Origin: Streptomyces niger
GTDB lineage: Bacteria; Actinomycetota; Actinomycetes; Streptomycetales; Streptomycetaceae
Length of the DNA stretch: 64,000 nucleotides
NCBI RefSeq assembly: GCF_000718305.1
Contig: NZ_JOFQ01000028.1
Span: 1 to 64,000, forward strand
Reading direction: 5' to 3'
This document shows positions 59,762-64,000 of this stretch, piece after piece. A program made the translations under genes and the position numbers. A model generated the notes under the pieces. The model was not told the origin of the DNA. It did no database searches and saw only the letters and a program-made list of their open reading frames with translations. Every line of letters begins with the position of its first letter. The stretch's first letter is position 1.

Positions 59762-59784
59762 CTTTGTCCTGCTGAGGGCAGAAG
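59762..59784. promoter_or_regulatory. Second copy of the ROK-type operator
   Basis: CTTTGTCCTG at 59762-59771 is identical to the left arm at 52063; the right arm GGGCAGAAG (59776-59784) is weaker. It lies 155 bases before the sugar dehydrogenase gene and just after the isomerase stop, so the secreted enzymes probably have their own promoter under the same regulator. Confidence 0.5.
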
Positions 59785-59938
59785 TCGTCTTCCCTCATGT
59801 CAAAGGTCTATCCACAGCGGGCCAAGGCAGCTATTTTCGCCCCTGGTGTCACGTACACGTACATGACGGCTCGCACAGCGCACTGAACTCCCCAGCACCG
59901 CCCACCGCACGGCAATCGACCCGCCCGGGAGGCACCGC

Positions 59939-62392
59939 GTGCACAGAAGACGTCGCAGAATCCGCTCCACCCTCGCCCTGTTCGCCGGCGGTCTGCTCGC
60001 GGCCGGCTCGCTCTCGCTCGGCAGCACCCCCTCGGTCGCCGCCCCGGCCGCCGCCCCGGCACCCACCGCGGAGGACTTCCAGCAGGTCACCCTCGCCAAG
60101 GGCGCGGCGGAGGTGGGCGAGCCCATGTCGCTCGCCGTCCTCCCCGACCGCTCCGTCCTGCACACCTCCCGCGACGGCACGCTCCGGCTGACCGACGCCA
60201 CCGGCGACACCAAGGTCGCCGGCAAGCTCCCCGTCTACACCCACGACGAAGAGGGCCTCCAGGGCGTCGGCGTCGACCCCGGCTTCAAGGACAACCGCTT
60301 CATCTACCTCTATTACGCGCCCCCGCTGGACACCCCGGCGGGCGATGCGCCGGACAACGGCACCGCCGCCGACTTCGCCAAGTTCGACGGCGTGAACCGG
60401 CTCTCCCGCTTCGTCCTGAAGGACGACGGCACGCTGGACACCGCCAGCGAGAAGAAGATCCTGGAGGTCGCCACCTCCCGCGGCACCTGCTGCCACGTCG
60501 GCGGTGACATCGACTTCGACGCGCAGGGCAACCTCTACCTCTCCACCGGCGACGACTCCAACCCGTTCGCCTCCGACGGCTACACGCCCATCGACGAGCG
60601 CGCCGACCGCAACCCCGCGTACGACGCCCAGCGCAGCGCCGGCAACACCAACGACCTGCGCGGCAAGATCCTGCGCGTCAAGGTCAACGAGGACGGCTCG
60701 TACGACATCCCCGAGGGCAACCTCTTCGCGCCCGGCACCGAGAAGACCCGGCCAGAGATCTACGCGATGGGCTTCCGCAACCCCTTCCGGATGAGCGTCG
60801 ACAAGCCCACCGGCATCGTCTACGTCGGTGACTACGGCCCCGACGCGGGCGCCGCGAGCCCCACCCGCGGCCCGGCCGGACAGGTGGAGTTCGCCCGCGT
60901 CACCAAGGCCGGCAACTTCGGCTGGCCGTACTGCACCGGGAACAACGACGCCTACGTCGACTACGACTTCGCCACCGGCACGTCCGGCGAGTCCTTCGAC
61001 TGCGCCGCCCCCAAGAACACATCCGTGCACAACACAGGGCTGACCGACCTGCCCCCGGCCCAGCCCGCCTGGATCCCGTACGACAACGACTCCGTACCGG
61101 AGTTCGGCAGTGGCTCGGAGTCCCCGATGGGCGGCCCGGTCTACCGCTACGACGCGAACTCCGATTCCAAGGTGAAGTTCCCCGAGTCCTACGACGGTGA
61201 CTTCTTCGCCGGTGAGTTCGGCCGCCAGTGGATCAAGCGGATCGAGCAGGACGCGGACGGCAAGGTCCAGTCGATCAACCCGGTCCCCTGGAGCGGCACC
61301 CAGATCATGGACATGTCCTTCGGCCCGGACGGCGCGCTGTACGTGCTGGACTACGGGCTGAGCTGGTTCGGCGGCGACGAGCATTCCGCGCTGTACCGCA
61401 TCGAGAATGCCACCGACGGCCACTCGCCGGTCGCCGAGGCGAAGGTCGACCGCACCTCGGGCCAGGCACCCCTGAAGGCGAAGTTCAGCGCGACCGCCAC
61501 CGACCAGGACGGTGACGCGCTCACCTACGCCTGGGACTTCGGCGACGGCACTAAGTCCACCGCGCAGAACCCCACCCATACGTACAAGAAGAACGGCACC
61601 TACACGGCGACCGTCACCGCCAAGGACCCCTCGGGCCGCACCGGCTCGGCCAGCGTCCACCTCACCGTCGGCAACACCGCGCCGTCCGTGACGCTCCAAC
61701 TCCCCGGTGACGGGCAGTTGTTCACCTTCGGCGACAAGGTGCCCTTCAAGGTGAAGGTCGCCGACCCCGAGGACGGGAAGATCGACTGCTCCAAGGTCAC
61801 CGTCACGCACATCCTCGGCCACGACAACCACGGCCACGCCGTGACCTCGGCCAACGGCTGCGAGGGCACCATCCAGACGCTGGCCGACGGCGAGCACGAC
61901 CCCAACGCCAACATCTTCGGGGTCTTCGACGCCGAGTACACCGACAAGGGCGCGAACGGCCAGCCCGCGCTGACCACCCACGACCAGAACGTCACCCAGC
62001 CCAAGCACCGCCAGGCCGAGCACTTCAGCACCTCCAAGGGCGTCAAGGCGGTCGACCACACGCCGGCGCACGGCGGCAAGACCGTCGGCGACATCCACAA
62101 CGGCGACTGGATCGGCTTCACCCCGTACCGCGTCTCCAACGCCACGAAGCTGACCGCCCGGGTCGCCTCGGCCGGCGCCGGCGGCACGCTGGAGATCCGC
62201 ACCGGCAAGCCCGACGGCAAGCTGCTCGGTACGGCCAAGGTGCCGGTCACCGGCGGCTGGGAGACGTACACGGACGTCAGCACCGCCCTCACCAAGCCGC
62301 CCGCCGGAACGACGACGCTGTACCTCGTCTTCAAGGGCAGCAGCACGGGAGCGCTGTACGACGTGGACGACTTCGAGATCACGACGAAGTAG
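59939..62392 (+). CDS. Secreted PQQ-type sugar dehydrogenase with PKD and CBM6-like domains
   Basis: An 817-residue protein. A signal peptide (RRRRRIRSTLALFAGGLLAA ... SVAAPA) leads into a six-bladed sugar-dehydrogenase domain (about 45-470; LAVLPDRSVLHTSRDGTLRL, EGLQGVGVDPGF, GFRNPFRMSVDKPTGIVYVG). A PKD domain follows (TYAWDFGDGTKSTAQNPTHT, 480-575), then a linker and a C-terminal CBM6-like domain. GTG start after GGAGG. It may oxidise a sugar outside the cell, or be a structural relative without PQQ. Confidence 0.9.
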   Translation: MHRRRRRIRSTLALFAGGLLAAGSLSLGSTPSVAAPAAAPAPTAEDFQQVTLAKGAAEVGEPMSLAVLPDRSVLHTSRDGTLRLTDATGDTKVAGKLPVYTHDEEGLQGVGVDPGFKDNRFIYLYYAPPLDTPAGDAPDNGTAADFAKFDGVNRLSRFVLKDDGTLDTASEKKILEVATSRGTCCHVGGDIDFDAQGNLYLSTGDDSNPFASDGYTPIDERADRNPAYDAQRSAGNTNDLRGKILRVKVNEDGSYDIPEGNLFAPGTEKTRPEIYAMGFRNPFRMSVDKPTGIVYVGDYGPDAGAASPTRGPAGQVEFARVTKAGNFGWPYCTGNNDAYVDYDFATGTSGESFDCAAPKNTSVHNTGLTDLPPAQPAWIPYDNDSVPEFGSGSESPMGGPVYRYDANSDSKVKFPESYDGDFFAGEFGRQWIKRIEQDADGKVQSINPVPWSGTQIMDMSFGPDGALYVLDYGLSWFGGDEHSALYRIENATDGHSPVAEAKVDRTSGQAPLKAKFSATATDQDGDALTYAWDFGDGTKSTAQNPTHTYKKNGTYTATVTAKDPSGRTGSASVHLTVGNTAPSVTLQLPGDGQLFTFGDKVPFKVKVADPEDGKIDCSKVTVTHILGHDNHGHAVTSANGCEGTIQTLADGEHDPNANIFGVFDAEYTDKGANGQPALTTHDQNVTQPKHRQAEHFSTSKGVKAVDHTPAHGGKTVGDIHNGDWIGFTPYRVSNATKLTARVASAGAGGTLEIRTGKPDGKLLGTAKVPVTGGWETYTDVSTALTKPPAGTTTLYLVFKGSSTGALYDVDDFEITTK

Positions 62393-62402
62393 CGCACCAA
62401 TG

Positions 62403-62450
62403 GTGTGGGGCGGACGGGCGGACCGTACGGCCCGCCCGTCCGCCCCACAC
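62403..62450 (+). terminator. Perfect 19-base stem terminator
   Basis: GTGTGGGGCGGACGGGCGG (62403-62421) pairs with 62432-62450 around a ten-base loop, 11 bases after the stop of the dehydrogenase gene. It ends that transcript and separates it from the next gene. Confidence 0.8.
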
Positions 62451-62554
62451 CCGCCGATCACCCGTGCCGCAGGCTCCAGGCCCGCACACCCCTGCACAGA
62501 GGCCCCTTGCCCAGCCACCCCCCCCCCGCCGCCGCTGGAGGAAGGACTCCGCAC

Positions 62555-63946
62555 ATGCACCCGCACCAGCCCAGAGCGAGACGCCAGGCCGTACAGCGGC
62601 TCGGCATCACCGCCGCCGCGGCCGCCACCCTGCTCGCCACCATGGCCCTGCCCGGCGCCGCCGCCTCCCCGGACGGTGGCAGCGCGGCCGACACCGCCCG
62701 AGTCCTGGTCTTCTCCAAGACCGCCGGCTTCCGCCACGACTCGATCCCCGAGGGCATCGCCGCGGTCAAGGACCTCGGCGCCCGGCACGGCTTCGCCGTC
62801 GACGCCACCGAGGACGCCGCCGCCTTCACCACCGCCAACCTCGCCCGCTACGACGCCGTCGTCTTCCTCTCCACCACCGGCGACGTCCTCGACGCCACCC
62901 AGCAGTCGGCCTTCGAGAAGTACATCGCCGCCGGCGGTGGTTATGTCGGCGTGCACGCCGCCGCCGACACCGAGTACGACTGGCCCTTCTACGGCGGCCT
63001 GGCCGGCGCCTACTTCCAGTCGCACCCGGCCATCCAGCCCGCGACCCTGCGCATCGAGGACCGCGCCCACCCCGCCACCGCCCACCTGCCGGCGGCCTGG
63101 GAACGCACCGACGAGTGGTACAACTACCGCACCAACCCGCGCGACCACGCCCACGTCCTCGCCACCCTCGACGAATCGACGTACACCGGCGGCACGATGG
63201 GCGCGGACCACCCGTTCGCCTGGTGCCAGGAGTACCGCGGCGGCCGCGCCTTCTACACCGGCGCGGGCCACACCAAGGAGTCCTACGCCGACTCCGCCTT
63301 CCGCACCCACCTCCTCGGCGGCATCCGCTACGCCGCGGGCCTCGCCCAGGCCGACTGCCGCCCGGAGAAGGGCTACACCCCCCTGTTCGACGGCACCCGG
63401 ACGAGCCTTGAGGGCTGGAAGCAGGCGGGCCCCGGCTCCTTCACCCTGAACGAGGACGACGGGACGCTCACCTCCGACGGCGGCATGGGCATGCTCTGGT
63501 ACGCCGCGAAGGAGCAGCACGCCTACTCCCTGAAGCTGGACTGGAAGATGGCCGGCGAGTCCGGCGACGACAACTCCGGCGTCTACGTGGGCTTCCCCGC
63601 CTCCGACGACCCCTGGTCCGCCGTGAACAACGGCTACGAGATCCAGATCGACGCCACGGACACCCCCGACCACACCACCGGCTCCGTCTACGGCTTCAAG
63701 GCCGCGGACATCAAGGCCAGGGACGCCGCCCTGAACCCGCCGGGGGAGTGGAACACCTACGAGATCCGCGTCCAGGGCGAACGCCTGAAGGTGTTCCTCA
63801 ACGGCCGCAAGATCAACGACTTCACCAACCACGACCCGGCCCGCTCCCTCCGCCAGGGCTACGTCGGCATCCAGAACCACGGCCCCGACGACAAGGTCTC
63901 CTTCCGCCAGATCCGCATCAAGGCGCTGGGGGAGAAGGGGGCGTAG
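62555..63946 (+). CDS. Secreted ThuA-domain plus DUF1080 protein
   Basis: A 463-residue protein with a signal peptide (QRLGITAAAAATLLATMALP). Residues 45-270 are a ThuA-like domain (VLVFSKTAGFRHDSIPEGIA, GGGYVGVHAAADTEYDWPFY, WCQEYRGGRAFYTGAGH), and 275-463 a DUF1080 domain (LFDGTRTSLEGWKQAGPGSF, NSGVYVGFPA, GYEIQIDATD, GEWNTYEIRV). DUF1080 enzymes cleave 3-keto-glycosides, which fits an oxidised-sugar pathway with the preceding genes. GGAGGAAGGA lies before ATG. The last 54 bases of the window hold no gene. Confidence 0.9.
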   Translation: MHPHQPRARRQAVQRLGITAAAAATLLATMALPGAAASPDGGSAADTARVLVFSKTAGFRHDSIPEGIAAVKDLGARHGFAVDATEDAAAFTTANLARYDAVVFLSTTGDVLDATQQSAFEKYIAAGGGYVGVHAAADTEYDWPFYGGLAGAYFQSHPAIQPATLRIEDRAHPATAHLPAAWERTDEWYNYRTNPRDHAHVLATLDESTYTGGTMGADHPFAWCQEYRGGRAFYTGAGHTKESYADSAFRTHLLGGIRYAAGLAQADCRPEKGYTPLFDGTRTSLEGWKQAGPGSFTLNEDDGTLTSDGGMGMLWYAAKEQHAYSLKLDWKMAGESGDDNSGVYVGFPASDDPWSAVNNGYEIQIDATDTPDHTTGSVYGFKAADIKARDAALNPPGEWNTYEIRVQGERLKVFLNGRKINDFTNHDPARSLRQGYVGIQNHGPDDKVSFRQIRIKALGEKGA

Positions 63947-64000
63947 GGCGGGGGTGGTGACTGACAGGGCCTCGGACGGGGCTGCTCCGCGCATGAGATG

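Noticed and set aside
59849..63994. A very long minus-strand open frame (over 1,300 codons) opposite the secreted enzymes
   Set aside because: It is the reverse shadow of two well-supported plus-strand genes. Its sequence is only V, G, A, L, D and R in valine-glycine-rich runs with no domain, as expected from G+C-rich antisense frames.

Overview
The window is Streptomyces-like DNA. It has very high G+C (highest from about 40 kb rightward), frequent GTG starts with GGAGG-type ribosome sites, ATGA/GTGA stop-start overlaps, rare TTA codons and actinomycete families such as SpoIIE-type phosphatases, ROK and GntR regulators. I read it as three blocks.

Block 1 (about 0.3-15.9 kb, all minus strand) is a complete tunicamycin-type nucleoside antibiotic cluster. 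Read along the minus strand it runs tunA, B, C, D, E, F, G, H, I, J, K, L, M, N: 5,6-dehydratase, radical SAM enzyme, N-acyltransferase, glycosyltransferase, deacetylase, 4-epimerase, two phosphatases, ABC exporter, acyl carrier protein, PAP2 phosphatase, methyltransferase and Nudix hydrolase. Most junctions overlap or are a few bases apart. Upstream lie three genes beyond the tunA-N set: a sugar nucleotidyltransferase, an NDP-hexose 4,6-dehydratase and a second tunD-like glycosyltransferase. They suggest that a 6-deoxy-hexosamine can replace or join the usual GlcNAc, as in quinovosamycins. Insertion-sequence debris flanks the cluster on both sides.

Block 2 (about 16-39.8 kb) is an accessory region with many marks of mobility and decay: a broken ISL3 transposase, a 4.6-kb element with two tandem tyrosine recombinases that cut a DUF5999 gene in two, three copies of one small gene in different states of decay, and an orphan excisionase. 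Among these, genes at 28.5-37.2 kb form a candidate undescribed pathway. It holds two protein-kinase-like genes, a MoaA-like radical SAM enzyme, a thymidylate-kinase-like P-loop protein, a phosphohexomutase-like domain without its catalytic serine loop, an STM4013-like hydrolase, a Nudix hydrolase, a 57-residue precursor-like peptide followed by a hairpin, an asparagine-synthetase-like ligase and a convergent GNAT acetyltransferase. The first kinase, the peptide and the ligase each carry a TTA codon, which suggests bldA-dependent, developmentally timed expression.

Block 3 (about 39.8-64 kb) looks like ordinary chromosome: CsbD, a SpoIIE-type sensor phosphatase, LysR regulator and SBF transporter, a secreted sialidase, a MarR/oxidoreductase pair, FdhD, an SRPBCC protein and a GntR regulator. 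It ends in a sugar operon: ROK regulator, ABC importer (ATPase, permease, binding lipoprotein), Gfo/Idh/MocA oxidoreductase, TIM-barrel isomerase, then a secreted sugar dehydrogenase and a secreted ThuA-DUF1080 protein. A similar dyad precedes the ROK gene and the sugar dehydrogenase gene and probably ties the two parts into one regulon. I saw no rRNA, tRNA, CRISPR array or replication origin.
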